From assembly GCF_003391055.1 (NCBI RefSeq), contig NZ_QUAJ01000011.1:1-64000 (forward strand): a stretch of DNA of 64,000 nt. Reading direction: 5' to 3'. This document shows positions 52,104 through 62,079 of this stretch, piece by piece (the first letter of the stretch is position 1; each line of letters starts with the position of its first letter). The stretch is from Psychrilyobacter piezotolerans (GTDB taxonomy: Bacteria > Fusobacteriota > Fusobacteriia > Fusobacteriales > Fusobacteriaceae). Both the position numbers and the translations under genes were made by a program. A model generated the notes under the pieces. It ran no database searches, was not told the origin of the DNA, and saw only the letters and a list, made by a program, of their open reading frames with translations.

Positions 52104-53870
52104 TTATTTTTCATAATTTTCCGTCAACTCTAAAAATAATTCTATATCTTCTTTCACCTGATCCAAGGAGCTTCTCCAAAATGAAATATCGGTTACATCT
52201 ATATCCGCTAATCTGGCTACATCCTCTACACTTTTTTTCCCTGTTTCTTTCAATAAATTGTCGTATTTCGGTAAAAACTCCTCTTTATTTAAAAGGTATT
52301 GTGAATACAGGCCACGTCCAAATAAAGCTCCAAAGGCATATGGAAAATTATAAAAACTGAGGCTTGGAATATAATAATGACCTTTATTTATCCACATATA
52401 AGGATGCAAAGTATCTTCATCTAAACCATCACCATAAGATTCTTTCTGTGCCTCTATCATAATTTCCTTTAATTCTTCCGGGCTTAAGATACTGTCCTTT
52501 CTTTTATCAAATACTGTTTCCTCAAATATATACCTGCTCAATATATCCACCGCTACCTGGGTTATATCCTGCAGAGAACTCTCTAAAAGAAATGTTTTTT
52601 CTTCATTAGCAGCATCTATAAGTGCATTTTTCATCACTATAGTTTCACACAAAATTGATGCTGTCTCTGCCACAGGCATAGTGTACCTGGTGTTTAGTAT
52701 ACTTTCATCGAAGATACAATCACCGTGATAAGCATGTCCCAATTCATGAGCCAGAGTCAATACCCCGGAAAACGAACCTGTAAAATTATGCATTATCCTA
52801 CTTTGCTTTATGGGCTGGATATTAGAGCAAAAAGCTCCTCCCCTTTTTCCTTTTTTAGGAGAATAATCAATCCAGTTCTCATTGAATGCTCTCTCTGCTA
52901 CTTCCCTTAATTTTGGAGAAAATGAGCCAAAATTTTTCAATACATAATCCTGTGCCTCTTCAATGGTAAATACTTTATCTGCACTGCCAATTGGAGCAAA
53001 TAAATCATAAAAAGGCAGCCCGTTCTCATGCCCTAACATCTCAGCTTTTCTTCTTAAATATTTTCTGAAATATGGCAGATATTCTCTGATCCCGTTTAAT
53101 AAGGCATCCAAAGTTTCTTTAGACATCCTGGAGTCTGCCAATGTTTTTGAAATAGGGGAATCATATCCTCTTGCCTCATTTATGGTATTTACCTGTCCTT
53201 TTATAGAGTTCAAAGAATAAGCTATTGTTTTTTCTATTTTTTCATAAGCTTTTATCTCTGCTTCAAATGCTGTTTTTCTGACATTTGGATCTTTGTCATG
53301 AGCCAGATTTCTTACTTCCGGTAAAGTTATCACTTTTTTTTCACCATTTAATTCTATCTCTACATCTAAGGTAGAGGTTAATAGTCCATGAAGATCACTC
53401 CAAGCTGTTGCTCCGGTTTGATCTAATTTTGATAACAAAAGTTCTGTCTGTTCATCTAAAGTATATTGATCCTTCTCCTTTATTTCCTTCAGGAAAAAAT
53501 AATGTTCCTTATAGAATTCATTTTCTTCTGCTAATTTTTCTATATCTAACCCGGTAATCCATTTATTAGCCAAGGTCACCGCTTCTGTTATTTCAGAATA
53601 TTTGTTAGATAAAGTGTTTAAATATTTTATTGCATCTTTATTTGTGGCGTCTGTTGCTTTGGACAGGGAACAAAATGCTCCTAAAGTTCCATTTACGACA
53701 AAATACTCTATCAATGTCTTTAAATAATTTTCCAGGTTCCCGCCATTTGGATCAAATTGCCCTTTAAAATCATTTAACCTTTCTATAACCTCATCCATTT
53801 TTTCTAAATCAGCTTTAAATTTTTCCGATTCAAATGACGGATATAACTTATCCAGATTCCAATTATTCAT
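52104..53870 (-). CDS. pepF: Oligoendopeptidase F (family M3B)
   Basis: PepF (588 aa), a cytoplasmic zinc endopeptidase that cuts oligopeptides of about 7-17 residues. The zinc motif HELGHAYHG (about residue 378) and the downstream glutamate in MPVAETASILCETIV are intact, with the M3 N-terminal lobe before them. It lies just after the opp operon terminator, so it may be expressed partly by read-through from the peptide transporter genes. Confidence 0.97.
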   Translation of the reverse strand: MNNWNLDKLYPSFESEKFKADLEKMDEVIERLNDFKGQFDPNGGNLENYLKTLIEYFVVNGTLGAFCSLSKATDATNKDAIKYLNTLSNKYSEITEAVTLANKWITGLDIEKLAEENEFYKEHYFFLKEIKEKDQYTLDEQTELLLSKLDQTGATAWSDLHGLLTSTLDVEIELNGEKKVITLPEVRNLAHDKDPNVRKTAFEAEIKAYEKIEKTIAYSLNSIKGQVNTINEARGYDSPISKTLADSRMSKETLDALLNGIREYLPYFRKYLRRKAEMLGHENGLPFYDLFAPIGSADKVFTIEEAQDYVLKNFGSFSPKLREVAERAFNENWIDYSPKKGKRGGAFCSNIQPIKQSRIMHNFTGSFSGVLTLAHELGHAYHGDCIFDESILNTRYTMPVAETASILCETIVMKNALIDAANEEKTFLLESSLQDITQVAVDILSRYIFEETVFDKRKDSILSPEELKEIMIEAQKESYGDGLDEDTLHPYMWINKGHYYIPSLSFYNFPYAFGALFGRGLYSQYLLNKEEFLPKYDNLLKETGKKSVEDVARLADIDVTDISFWRSSLDQVKEDIELFLELTENYEK

Positions 53871-53884
53871 AATTCCTCCCTAAT

Positions 53885-53926
53885 AAAAGGAGCTTATCCA
53901 CCCTAAGATGAATAAACTCCTTTTTT
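53885..53926 (-). terminator. Terminator/attenuator between the opp operon and pepF
   Basis: Minus strand AAAAGGAG-TTAT...ATAA-CTCCTTTT with a large loop, then TTTTATTA. It ends only a few bases before the pepF ribosome-binding site (GGGAGG). Confidence 0.6.
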
Positions 53927-53937
53927 ACACCCAGCCT

Positions 53938-54168
53938 TTAAAATTTAAATATAAATTTTATAAGCAGATAAAATAATAAACAGGCTATCAAGACTACCGG
54001 TACGATAGTTGTCAGTGCTGCAATTATAAGTGCTTTAGCATCGTTCTTTTCAAATTTCGTTTCATCTATCAATTTTTTTAATTCCTCATCTTCTCGTCTG
54101 AGTTTTTCTTTTTTAGAAATAAGATCTTCCATACTCCCTTTTTCTTTATCTTTAAACAAGTTCCGCAC
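53938..54168 (-). CDS. Small tail-anchored membrane protein
   Basis: A 76-aa (or 64 aa from the internal Met13) protein: a charged coiled-coil half (LISKKEKLRREDEELKKLID) and one C-terminal transmembrane helix (ALIIAALTTIVPVVLIACLLFYLLIKF, about residues 46-72). The start overlaps the oppF stop by 17 bases, so it is translated with the opp operon. I recognise no family; it may be a regulator or stabiliser of the transporter. Function unknown. Confidence 0.65.
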   Translation of the reverse strand: MRNLFKDKEKGSMEDLISKKEKLRREDEELKKLIDETKFEKNDAKALIIAALTTIVPVVLIACLLFYLLIKFIFKF

Positions 54169-55147
54169 CCTTATAGTGACAGGCTACAAAATGACCTTCC
54201 GATACCTCTTCCCATTTGGGAACTTCTGCCTTACAGACATCCTTAGCTATTGGGCATCTTGTATGAAACTTACATCCAGCTGGAGGTGTTACATTTGATG
54301 GAATATCTCCTTCTAATACAATTCTCTTTCTATTTTTTATTATATCCAGATCTGTTTCCGGGATGGAAGATAATAATGCTTTGGTATATGGATGTTGAGG
54401 ACTTGCATATAGATTTTTTTTAGGAGCTAATTCCACCATGTTCCCCAAATACATTACCCCTATCCTGTCAGAAATATGTTTCACCACTGACAGATCATGA
54501 GATATAAACAGGTATGACATTCCAAATTCATTTTTTAAGTCATTCAATAAGTTTATTACCTGTGATTGAATAGATACATCAAGTGCAGATACAGCTTCAT
54601 CACAGACGATAAATTTAGGTTTTAGTGCCAGAGATCTGGCTATCCCGATCCTTTGCCTCTGCCCCCCGCTGAACTCATGAGGAAATCTATAGATCATATA
54701 GTCATCCAGTCCGCAGGTTTTCATTATTTTTTTTACATATGTTTCAAGTTCCTTGGACCCGGCCTTATATATCTTGTGCTCTACCAGAGCTTCTCCGATT
54801 ATATTTCCCACTGTCATCCTGGGATTTAATGATGAATACGGGTCCTGGAATATTATCTGCATCTCACGTCTTAGAGGAACCATCTGTTTAACAGACAGAT
54901 CCGTTATATCTTTACCGTCATAGATTATTTGTCCCGCTGTCGGGTCATATAACTTAAGGAGACTTCTTCCAAAGGTGGATTTTCCGCAGCCTGATTCTCC
55001 TACTATTCCTATGGTTTCCCCTTCGTATAACACCATGTCTATCCCGTCGTTTGCCTTAACAAATAATTTTTCACCATTTTTTCTTTTCCCGGTAGGAAAA
55101 TATTGTTTAAGCCCTTTAGTTTCTAATATTATTTTTCTATTTTCCAT
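54152..55147 (-). CDS. oppF: Oligopeptide/dipeptide ABC transporter ATPase (OppF type)
   Basis: A 331-aa ATPase: Walker A GESGCGKSTFG (residues about 47-57), Q-loop, signature FSGGQRQRIGIARSLAL, Walker B IVCDEAVSALDVS and the OppF-type C-terminal zinc-like segment CKFHTRCPIAKDVC that in this family often binds an Fe-S cluster or metal. Works with OppD as a heterodimer. Overlaps oppD by 11 bases. Confidence 0.95.
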   Translation of the reverse strand: MENRKIILETKGLKQYFPTGKRKNGEKLFVKANDGIDMVLYEGETIGIVGESGCGKSTFGRSLLKLYDPTAGQIIYDGKDITDLSVKQMVPLRREMQIIFQDPYSSLNPRMTVGNIIGEALVEHKIYKAGSKELETYVKKIMKTCGLDDYMIYRFPHEFSGGQRQRIGIARSLALKPKFIVCDEAVSALDVSIQSQVINLLNDLKNEFGMSYLFISHDLSVVKHISDRIGVMYLGNMVELAPKKNLYASPQHPYTKALLSSIPETDLDIIKNRKRIVLEGDIPSNVTPPAGCKFHTRCPIAKDVCKAEVPKWEEVSEGHFVACHYKGAELV

Positions 55148-56138
55148 CTCTCTGCTCCTTATTTGGATAGAAACATCTGATCAGATGATTAGGTTCTACC
55201 TCTACAAGATTTGGTTTTTCATCGATACATTTTTGGGTAGCAAACTTGCAACGGGGTGCAAACCTGCAGCCTATTGGAAGGTTAAGTGGATGGGGCACAC
55301 TTCCATCTATCTGGTCCAGGTATTCCACTTCCTCATTTAATTTGGGAATGGAATTGAGTAACCCTTCCTTATACGGGTGGGAAAACTTTGAAATTTTTGA
55401 GAATAATACCTCTACCGGAGCTTTTTCTACCGCTTCTCCTGTATACATTACCACTACATCATCAGCCAGTTCCGCTATGGCTCCTAAGTCATGAGTTATA
55501 AATAATATAGCTGTATTATGCTTTTTCTTCAGGTCATTCATAAGGTTAAATATCTGTGCCTGAATAGTTACATCCAGGGCAGTTGTAGGTTCGTCAGCTA
55601 TAAGGAGTTTGGGTTCACAGGCTAGTGCCATGGCTATCATTACCCTTTGTCTCATCCCCCCTGATAACTGGTGGGGATAGTTATGTACCACACCTTCAGG
55701 TTCAGGTATTTTTACCTCCCTCAGGAGTTCTACCGATCTTTCCCAGGCTTCTTTTTTATCCATACCCTGGTGGAGGATCAACGGTTCTCCCAATTGTTCC
55801 CCTATCTTTAATACAGGGTTCAGACTTGTCATAGGTTCCTGGAATATCATAGATATCTCATTTCCCCTGATAGCCCTCATCTCATCCTCTGTATAGTCCA
55901 ACAATTCCTGCCCGTCAAACATTATACTTCCATCTACAATATCACCCGGATCATCTATAAGTCTCAGGATACTAAATGAAGTTATGGATTTTCCCGATCC
56001 TGATTCTCCTACAACTCCCAAAGTTCTACCCCTTTGAATCTCCATATCTACGCCGTTTACGGCTTTTATAGTTCCCTTGTTGGTAAAGAAATAAGTATGC
56101 AGATTTCTTATTTCAAGTAAATTTTCATTAGTTTTCAT
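55137..56138 (-). CDS. oppD: Oligopeptide/dipeptide ABC transporter ATPase (OppD type)
   Basis: A 333-aa ATPase partner of OppF: Walker [12 protein letters not shown], signature [15 protein letters not shown], Walker [16 protein letters not shown]-terminal [14 protein letters not shown] cysteine cluster typical of Opp/Dpp ATPases. One base after oppC. Confidence 0.95.
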   Translation of the reverse strand: MKTNENLLEIRNLHTYFFTNKGTIKAVNGVDMEIQRGRTLGVVGESGSGKSITSFSILRLIDDPGDIVDGSIMFDGQELLDYTEDEMRAIRGNEISMIFQEPMTSLNPVLKIGEQLGEPLILHQGMDKKEAWERSVELLREVKIPEPEGVVHNYPHQLSGGMRQRVMIAMALACEPKLLIADEPTTALDVTIQAQIFNLMNDLKKKHNTAILFITHDLGAIAELADDVVVMYTGEAVEKAPVEVLFSKISKFSHPYKEGLLNSIPKLNEEVEYLDQIDGSVPHPLNLPIGCRFAPRCKFATQKCIDEKPNLVEVEPNHLIRCFYPNKEQRDGK

Positions 56139-57143
56139 CTACATCGCCGCCCTTGCTAATTTTCTTCTTTTTTGTCTTTCTTTCTCTCTTTTTCTCTTCT
56201 CTTTAAGTCTTATTCTCTGTTCCTTGGTAACATATTGGGATTTTGGATCCACAGCATCTCTCAGCCCTTCACCTATTACATTGATACTCATGATCAAAAT
56301 AAATAATGCCAATCCCGGGAAGATCCAGGTCCACCAGTAATTTGTCATTACAATAGCATTCTTAGCAGACAGACTGATAAGTCTTCCCCATGTAGGGATA
56401 GGTTCTGTAACCGACAGCCCTAAATATGACAGGGAAGATTCAGTAAGGATTGCTCCTGCAAATGTCAGAGTTCCGCTTACGATTACATATGTCAGTACGT
56501 TGGGGATCAAATGCTTGGTTATTTGATTGAAACTGCTGATTCCCAATGCCCTTGTAGCTACTATAAATTCCTGTTCTCTCAGGGATAAGATCTGTCCCCT
56601 TACCATCCTTGCTAACCCGGTCCATCTTAAGAATCCCAGAATGAAGATTATCAGATATAACCTAAGCTGGGCATCTAAATCCATAAATATAGCTGATATA
56701 GTCATTGCAATAGCTAAAAATGGAAATGATGATACAATCTCTGTTCCCCTCATGATCAGCGTATCCACCTTTCCGCCAAAGAAACCTGCTGTAGCTCCTA
56801 TAGATACACCTAATACTATGGATAATACCGTAGATAAAAGTCCTACCTGGATGGAGATCCATCCCCCTGCTAATACCCTCAAAAACAGGTCTCTTCCCTG
56901 GGCATCTGTTCCAAACAGATGCTGCATACTGGGTTTCATATATTTCTGGGATATATCTACATGGGCCAGATCATAGTTAGTCAGGTGAACGTAAACCTGG
57001 GCTCCTACTATGACCAACAGCAGTAATCCAAATGAAATAAACCCTGCCATAGCCAGTTTATTATGTTTAAATTTTTCTATTATCTGCCTTGTAGGAGAAA
57101 TAATTTTTTCATGCTCTTTATTTAATTTATCGTTATTGCTCAT
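56139..57143 (-). CDS. oppC: Oligopeptide ABC transporter permease (OppC type)
   Basis: A 334-aa inner-membrane permease with about six transmembrane segments, an extended first periplasmic loop (HLFGTDAQGRDLFLR near residue 70) and the EAA coupling loop (IVATRALGISSFNQITKHLIPN). The C-terminus is very basic (KRKREKERQKRRKLARAAM). Pairs with OppB, overlapping it by one base. Confidence 0.94.
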   Translation of the reverse strand: MSNNDKLNKEHEKIISPTRQIIEKFKHNKLAMAGFISFGLLLLVIVGAQVYVHLTNYDLAHVDISQKYMKPSMQHLFGTDAQGRDLFLRVLAGGWISIQVGLLSTVLSIVLGVSIGATAGFFGGKVDTLIMRGTEIVSSFPFLAIAMTISAIFMDLDAQLRLYLIIFILGFLRWTGLARMVRGQILSLREQEFIVATRALGISSFNQITKHLIPNVLTYVIVSGTLTFAGAILTESSLSYLGLSVTEPIPTWGRLISLSAKNAIVMTNYWWTWIFPGLALFILIMSINVIGEGLRDAVDPKSQYVTKEQRIRLKEKRKREKERQKRRKLARAAM

Positions 57144-58174
57144 TATTTTATCCTCCTTGCTTTTATTCTAGGGTCTACCAGTGCATAACCTACATCAACA
57201 AACAGGTTGGCAAAAAGTGTCAGCACTGCAAAGAATAACAATACAGTGGATAGAACTCCCCTGTCTTTAAATTGATACGCCTGGTTCATCAAAAGTCCCA
57301 TTCCGGGCCATGCAAATATCTTCTCTACGATGATAGACCCGCCAAATAATGCAGGTATCCAGAATCCAATAATTGTAATTACAGGAATCAATGCATTTTT
57401 AAATGCATGTCTGTAGATAACTACTTTTTCTGCTAACCCCTTTGCTCTGGAAGTTCTGATATAATCAGCTTTCAGAACTTCTATCATGGCATTTCTGATA
57501 TACCTGATGAGACTCGCAAGAGATGACAGTACTATTACTGAAACCGGCAGGATATAATATACATATTCAGGTCTTACACCCCTGGGGTCTACCATCCCTG
57601 AAAATGGCAGGATTCGGAGTACTGCAGAAAATAGTAGTACCAATAACAGTGCCATAAAGAATGAAGGCAGGGAAATTCCTATCATAGATACCACAGTTAC
57701 TATCTTATCGTACCTGGTATTTTTCCTTACTGCTGATTTAATTCCGATAGGGATAGCAATTAAAAAGGCTATAATAAAGCCTACAATATTAACTTTGAAT
57801 GAATTCATAATATAACTTCCGATGAATTCATTGATGGGTTTATTAAGTGCTACCGAATAACCAAAGTTAGCAGTCAGTACATCTTTCCACCATAAAAAAT
57901 ACCTCACTATAACCGGTTTATCGTATCCCAATACTTTTCTCATGGTTTCTATATATGCTATCCTTTGTTCCTCTGTCATATTGGCTGTTGTCTCTGGATT
58001 GATCATGGCGAGGATAGGGTCTCCCGGCATAAGCTGTATCAATGTGAATATAACTATTGAAATTATAATTACAACCGGCAATAAGTGTAACAATCTGTTT
58101 CCTATGTATTTTATATAAGGAAATACTGTATCAAATAGAGTTCTCAGTTTTCCTTGCTGTTTTTCATCTTCCAC
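57143..58174 (-). CDS. oppB: Oligopeptide ABC transporter permease (OppB type, GTG start)
   Basis: A 343-aa permease with about six transmembrane helices (first VVIIISIVIFTLIQLMPGDP, the GDP motif being typical of OppB/DppB) and the coupling loop DYIRTSRAKGLAEKVVIYRHAFKNALIP. The start is read as GTG at 58172-58174, five bases after GGAGG; an upstream in-frame TTG overlaps that site. Confidence 0.93.
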   Translation of the reverse strand: MEDEKQQGKLRTLFDTVFPYIKYIGNRLLHLLPVVIIISIVIFTLIQLMPGDPILAMINPETTANMTEEQRIAYIETMRKVLGYDKPVIVRYFLWWKDVLTANFGYSVALNKPINEFIGSYIMNSFKVNIVGFIIAFLIAIPIGIKSAVRKNTRYDKIVTVVSMIGISLPSFFMALLLVLLFSAVLRILPFSGMVDPRGVRPEYVYYILPVSVIVLSSLASLIRYIRNAMIEVLKADYIRTSRAKGLAEKVVIYRHAFKNALIPVITIIGFWIPALFGGSIIVEKIFAWPGMGLLMNQAYQFKDRGVLSTVLLFFAVLTLFANLFVDVGYALVDPRIKARRIK

Positions 58175-58187
58175 ATTTACCTCCAAT

Positions 58188-58217
58188 AAATAAGCAGAGA
58201 CTATGCTCTGCTTATTT
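58188..58217 (-). terminator. Intra-operon hairpin between oppA and oppB
   Basis: Stem AAATAAGCAGAG/CTCTGCTTATTT (12 bp, 6-base loop) directly after oppA. With no clean T-run it is probably a partial terminator or mRNA-stabilising hairpin that raises oppA expression above the permease genes, as in other opp operons. Confidence 0.6.
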
Positions 58218-58228
58218 TATTCTATTTA

Positions 58229-60031
58229 TTATTTTTTGAAATTTGCTTTTATTATTGCATAAGGCCATGTCCATAGAGCGTTTGTCTCAAAGTTTTCCAC
58301 CTTATTTGTGTAAACATCGTAGTAGTTATTTGAGTATAGTGGTAATTGCGGCAGATCTTCATTAACTTCTACAATCCATTTTCTCCAGTTAGCTTTGTAG
58401 CTGGCAGTTCCTTCATCGGTTGACGGGTTAGAGAATCTGATCTCATCAAGTAATTTTTCATCCCCAACATATCTTGTACTGTTACTTGATGATCCTTTTC
58501 CAAATGGTAAGATTTTCGTACTAGACCAGTTAGCATATGGATCATACTCAATACTGTAAGAAGTTCCACCTGTAAACATATGGTATTTTCTTTCACTTAA
58601 AGCAGAGTTCCCATATAAGTTGTTGGCCATGATAGACCAGTCCATAGAATCTACATTGATCTTCATTCCAAATTTATCCTGAACTTCTTTAGTCAGAGTA
58701 AGGTTGATTGCATCTGTCCATGCTGATGTGATAGCCAGGTTAAGAGCAAGCTCCTTCCCTTCCCATAGATAATTTCCATCTGCATCCTTGGTTAATTTTG
58801 CATATAATCCATCTGTTTTAGCTGCAGCCTGATCCAATAACTTATGAGCTTCCTTTAAGTTAGCCTCTTCATCCCAGTTACCATCTGCATCTAAAATATC
58901 ATAACTTGTCAATGATTTTTCAAATTTCCCCTCTGTTCCGAACTGCTCACCATCTTCATACATCATCCACATATTTCTAGAGTATGGTGCATTGGATGAA
59001 ATCCCGTATTTTCCCAAGAAAATATTTCTAAATTTAATTCTGTCAAACTCATAGGCGAAAGCTTTTCTTACTTCCGGCAGCTGTGCCGGTCCAAAATCAT
59101 TATGGAATGTGATCTGTCCTCCCCCATGACGGAAATAGTTATTAGTTGACAATGTTGCTGTCTCTGCTAATACTGCATCTACATTTTCCTCTTTCCCGAT
59201 ATTTGCAAGCCCGTCGATCTCACCGGTAACTAACTGAGTTATCTTAGTTTCCTCCGGTATATTTTGAACGATAAGGGTATCTATGCTGGGCTTATCTCCC
59301 TCAAAGTTACCCTGGTAGTTTTCGTTTATAGATAATTTTACATATTGTGACTCCACATATTCATCGATCTTATATGCTCCATATCCAACTGGTGTAGACA
59401 TATTAGCCTTTACCCACTGCTGGGGAGTAACCCCATCTTTTTCTGCTCCAGCAAGAATCATTGTTGAATCCAAAATAGACTGATCTTCAGAAAACACAGA
59501 AGAACCTATTGTATACATTGTACGTTTTAAATAAAATACTACAGTATTATTAGCTTCATCCAATTCTACCCTGTCAACATATTCAGATACACTGCTTGTT
59601 CCACCTGTAGCTGCTAAAGCCTCTTTATCCATATAAAAGTCATATGTAAACTTTACATCCTTAGCTGTCAATGGATCTCCATTTGAAAACTTCATCCCAT
59701 CTTTAATCTTAAATGTCCATATATCCTCACTCTCTTTGGATGGATCGGATTTTGACAATACTTTGCTCTCTACAAACGAAGTAAGAGCTAATTCCCCCTT
59801 GTCTGTTTGTGATAAAAGCCCTCCACCCCAAACTAATCTTCTGATATTTGCATCATATGCCGAATTTGTCCACCCATAATAGAAGTCACCGTTAAAGTTA
59901 GCCGATCCCATTACAAAGGTTGTTGGTTTATCTGCCCCCCCTGCTGTTCCTGTTGTTTCCTTCTCCGATCCTCCACAGCCTGTAAATAATAAAGCTGCTA
60001 ACACTCCCAGTATTAATAATTTTTTCTTCAT
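58229..60031 (-). CDS. oppA: Oligopeptide-binding lipoprotein (OppA family)
   Basis: A 600-aa SBP_bac_5 solute-binding protein, first gene of the opp operon. Lipoprotein signal LAALLFTGCGGSEKE (Cys19 as lipid anchor); the family block TFKIKDGMKFSNGDPLTAKDVKFTYDF lies near residues 103-130. As the receptor for a five-subunit importer it delivers extracellular peptides to OppBCDF; PepF and the M18 enzyme would then hydrolyse them. A 569-base AT-rich region lies upstream. Confidence 0.95.
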   Translation of the reverse strand: MKKKLLILGVLAALLFTGCGGSEKETTGTAGGADKPTTFVMGSANFNGDFYYGWTNSAYDANIRRLVWGGGLLSQTDKGELALTSFVESKVLSKSDPSKESEDIWTFKIKDGMKFSNGDPLTAKDVKFTYDFYMDKEALAATGGTSSVSEYVDRVELDEANNTVVFYLKRTMYTIGSSVFSEDQSILDSTMILAGAEKDGVTPQQWVKANMSTPVGYGAYKIDEYVESQYVKLSINENYQGNFEGDKPSIDTLIVQNIPEETKITQLVTGEIDGLANIGKEENVDAVLAETATLSTNNYFRHGGGQITFHNDFGPAQLPEVRKAFAYEFDRIKFRNIFLGKYGISSNAPYSRNMWMMYEDGEQFGTEGKFEKSLTSYDILDADGNWDEEANLKEAHKLLDQAAAKTDGLYAKLTKDADGNYLWEGKELALNLAITSAWTDAINLTLTKEVQDKFGMKINVDSMDWSIMANNLYGNSALSERKYHMFTGGTSYSIEYDPYANWSSTKILPFGKGSSSNSTRYVGDEKLLDEIRFSNPSTDEGTASYKANWRKWIVEVNEDLPQLPLYSNNYYDVYTNKVENFETNALWTWPYAIIKANFKK

Positions 60032-60543
60032 TCTTTCCTCCCTGGTTTTATTTTTTCAATATAAACATTATATATACTAATGTAATACTATAATTTCCTT
60101 GATTTTAAAAATTTTAATTCGAAATTTCGTTAATTTTTGTTAAAGTTTAAGTTTTTTTTAATTCAAGTTATGAAAATTCAGTGCAACTATGCTTTTAATA
60201 TGGTATAAAAAAATTAGAATATTCTTAAAAAAATATGAACCTTTCTAATGAAAAGTCTTTATATTTTAGTATTGTATGTTTTTTAAACATCGATAAAACT
60301 ATAAACTATTTATAATTTTTATGAATATTTTTTATCCTATAGTATAGACAATCCTTCTTTACACAAACGGACTATAATAACAATACCGTTATACTAAAAA
60401 GACAATAATTGTAACAATATTATACTAAAAAAATAATAATAACAAAAATATCTAAATGATATTGTATTAATATAATATACATATAACTTTCCTTATTGTA
60501 TTTTGAAATTTCACAAAATTTGTACAAGTCCAGAATATTCGAG
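60032..60543. other. AT-rich intergenic region upstream of oppA
   Basis: No gene seen. It has -10-like TATAAT sequences on the minus strand near 60065-60095 and two near-repeats (60381-60400 and 60415-60430; TTTTTAGTATAA on the minus strand) that look like tandem promoter or regulator sites. The length and complexity suggest regulated expression of the opp operon. Confidence 0.4.
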
Positions 60544-60575
60544 TAAAAAAAATAGGAAAATCCGAAGATTTTCCT
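60544..60575 (-). terminator. ridA terminator
   Basis: Minus strand AGGAAAATC-TTCG-GATTTTCCT followed by TATTTTTTTT; UUCG tetraloop. Confidence 0.9.
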
Positions 60576-60600
60576 AAAATTTTATCAATTATTATTTCAA

Positions 60601-60981
60601 TTATTTTACTGCTATTACTTCGATCTCAACTTTAACATCTTTTGGTAATCTAGCTACTTCTACACAAGCTCTAGCAGGCTTTGTATCTGTAAAGTATTGT
60701 GCATAGATCTCATTGATCTTTCCAAAGTCATTCATATCTTTGATGAAAACTCCAGCCTTTACAACATCGGCTAAAGAATATCCAGCTTCAGTAAGGATAG
60801 CCTTTACGTTTTCTAATGATTGTTTAGTCTGCTCCTGTACATCTTCAGATACTAATTCCATTGTAGTTGGTACGAATGGGATTTGTCCCGAAACATATAA
60901 TGTTCCGTTTACTTCTACCGCTTGTGAATATGGCCCTAATGCAGCTGGTGCATTTTCTGTATGAATGTATTTTTTTGACAT
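60601..60981 (-). CDS. ridA: RidA family reactive intermediate deaminase
   Basis: A 126-aa RidA/YjgF protein, a trimeric enzyme that hydrolyses reactive enamines and imines such as 2-aminoacrylate from serine and threonine dehydratases. [27 protein letters not shown] at the N-terminus, and the conserved arginine and glutamate in [26 protein letters not shown] (key [12 protein letters not shown]). Suits an amino-acid fermenter. Consensus promoter upstream. Confidence 0.97.
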   Translation of the reverse strand: MSKKYIHTENAPAALGPYSQAVEVNGTLYVSGQIPFVPTTMELVSEDVQEQTKQSLENVKAILTEAGYSLADVVKAGVFIKDMNDFGKINEIYAQYFTDTKPARACVEVARLPKDVKVEIEVIAVK

Positions 60982-61024
60982 GATTTTACCTCCATTTTTT
61001 TTATTTATAATTATTGCTATTTAA

Positions 61025-61052
61025 ATTATACAAGGTTTAAATTTTATGTCAA
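61025..61052 (-). promoter_or_regulatory. ridA promoter
   Basis: Minus strand consensus -35 TTGACA (61047-61052), 16-base spacer, consensus -10 TATAAT (61025-61030). Confidence 0.85.
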
Positions 61053-61212
61053 CAAAAATAAAAAAATAATTTTTGTCCAATTTTTCAGTACAAATATCTG
61101 TATTTTTCAGCTTCCCTTTGCAAATACAAGGCTATATATATGTGTACCGTATGTTATCAAAACACTATATCCTGTTTTAATTCTAAAAAGATCAAAAAAA
61201 AGCTTTTTTTGG

Positions 61213-61242
61213 TTGACTTTTTCATCGTTTTTAAAGTATAAT
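61213..61242 (+). promoter_or_regulatory. Promoter of the P-loop ATPase-vor genes
   Basis: -35 TTGACT (61213-61218), 18-base spacer, -10 TATAAT (61237-61242). The rest of the 302-base gap holds the ridA promoter and an A8GCT7 palindrome near 61194-61210. Confidence 0.75.
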
Positions 61243-61283
61243 CAATTATATGTACTAAAAATATAGTAACTTAGGAGTTTAAA

Positions 61284-61958
61284 ATGCTAAAAGATAATAG
61301 AATCAGAATTATTTGTGGTCACTACGGAAGTGGTAAAACCGAATTTGCAATCAACTATTCTTTAGCTCTTAAGGAATCTCAAGACAAAGTTGCCATTGCT
61401 GATATGGATGTAGTTAACCCGTATTTTAGAAGCAGGGAAAAAGCTGAAATTTTAAGAGAACAAGGAATTAAAGTCATATATAGTTCTCTCGACGGAACAG
61501 CTCTGGATATTCCTGCTGTCAGCGGGGAAGTCGGAACATTAATCGTAGGTAATGAATGGAACTTAATTTTAGATGTTGGAGGAGATAATGTAGGAGCCAG
61601 GGCTTTGGCACGTCACTCCAAGGATATCAGGCCTGATGATTATGACATGTTCTTCGTTATCAATACTTACAGACCTGAAACACAGAATGCAGCAGATATT
61701 ATATCTCACCTGCAGGCTATCGAGGAAACTACCGGAATGAAAGTTACCGGATTAGTAAATAATACTCATATGATGAGAAACACTACATTGGAAGATGTTT
61801 TATTTGGTCAAAAAATTTCTGAGGAAGTTTCGAAAAAATTGAATCTTCCAATTAAATATATATCATGTATCGAAGAAGTAGCAGAACAGCTGCCTCAAAA
61901 ATTAAAAGATATCTGTATCACCACCTCTCTAATAATGAGAGAAAATTGGATGAGCTAA
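61284..61958 (+). CDS. P-loop ATPase (ParA/CooC-like) next to vor operon
   Basis: A 224-aa nucleotide-binding protein. Walker A CGHYGSGKTEFAINYS (residues about 11-26) and an unusual switch/Walker B-like ADMDVVNPYFRSREK (residues about 39-53), then LILDVGGDNVGARAL. This resembles ParA/MinD-superfamily proteins but lacks the deviant KGG signature. I have no firm function. It stands 120 bases before vorD in the same direction, behind a good promoter, so a role in cofactor handling or assembly of the oxidoreductase is possible but only inferred. Confidence 0.75.
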   Translation: MLKDNRIRIICGHYGSGKTEFAINYSLALKESQDKVAIADMDVVNPYFRSREKAEILREQGIKVIYSSLDGTALDIPAVSGEVGTLIVGNEWNLILDVGGDNVGARALARHSKDIRPDDYDMFFVINTYRPETQNAADIISHLQAIEETTGMKVTGLVNNTHMMRNTTLEDVLFGQKISEEVSKKLNLPIKYISCIEEVAEQLPQKLKDICITTSLIMRENWMS

Positions 61959-62079
61959 AAAGCTACTTATAACTTATAACCGATAAGTTTAATATAAGGA
62001 TAAATGTTAAAATGAGTTAAACATAAGGGTAGTGTTTTGTGGCTGCCCCATGAAAATACAAATTAGTAGGAGGTTTAGA

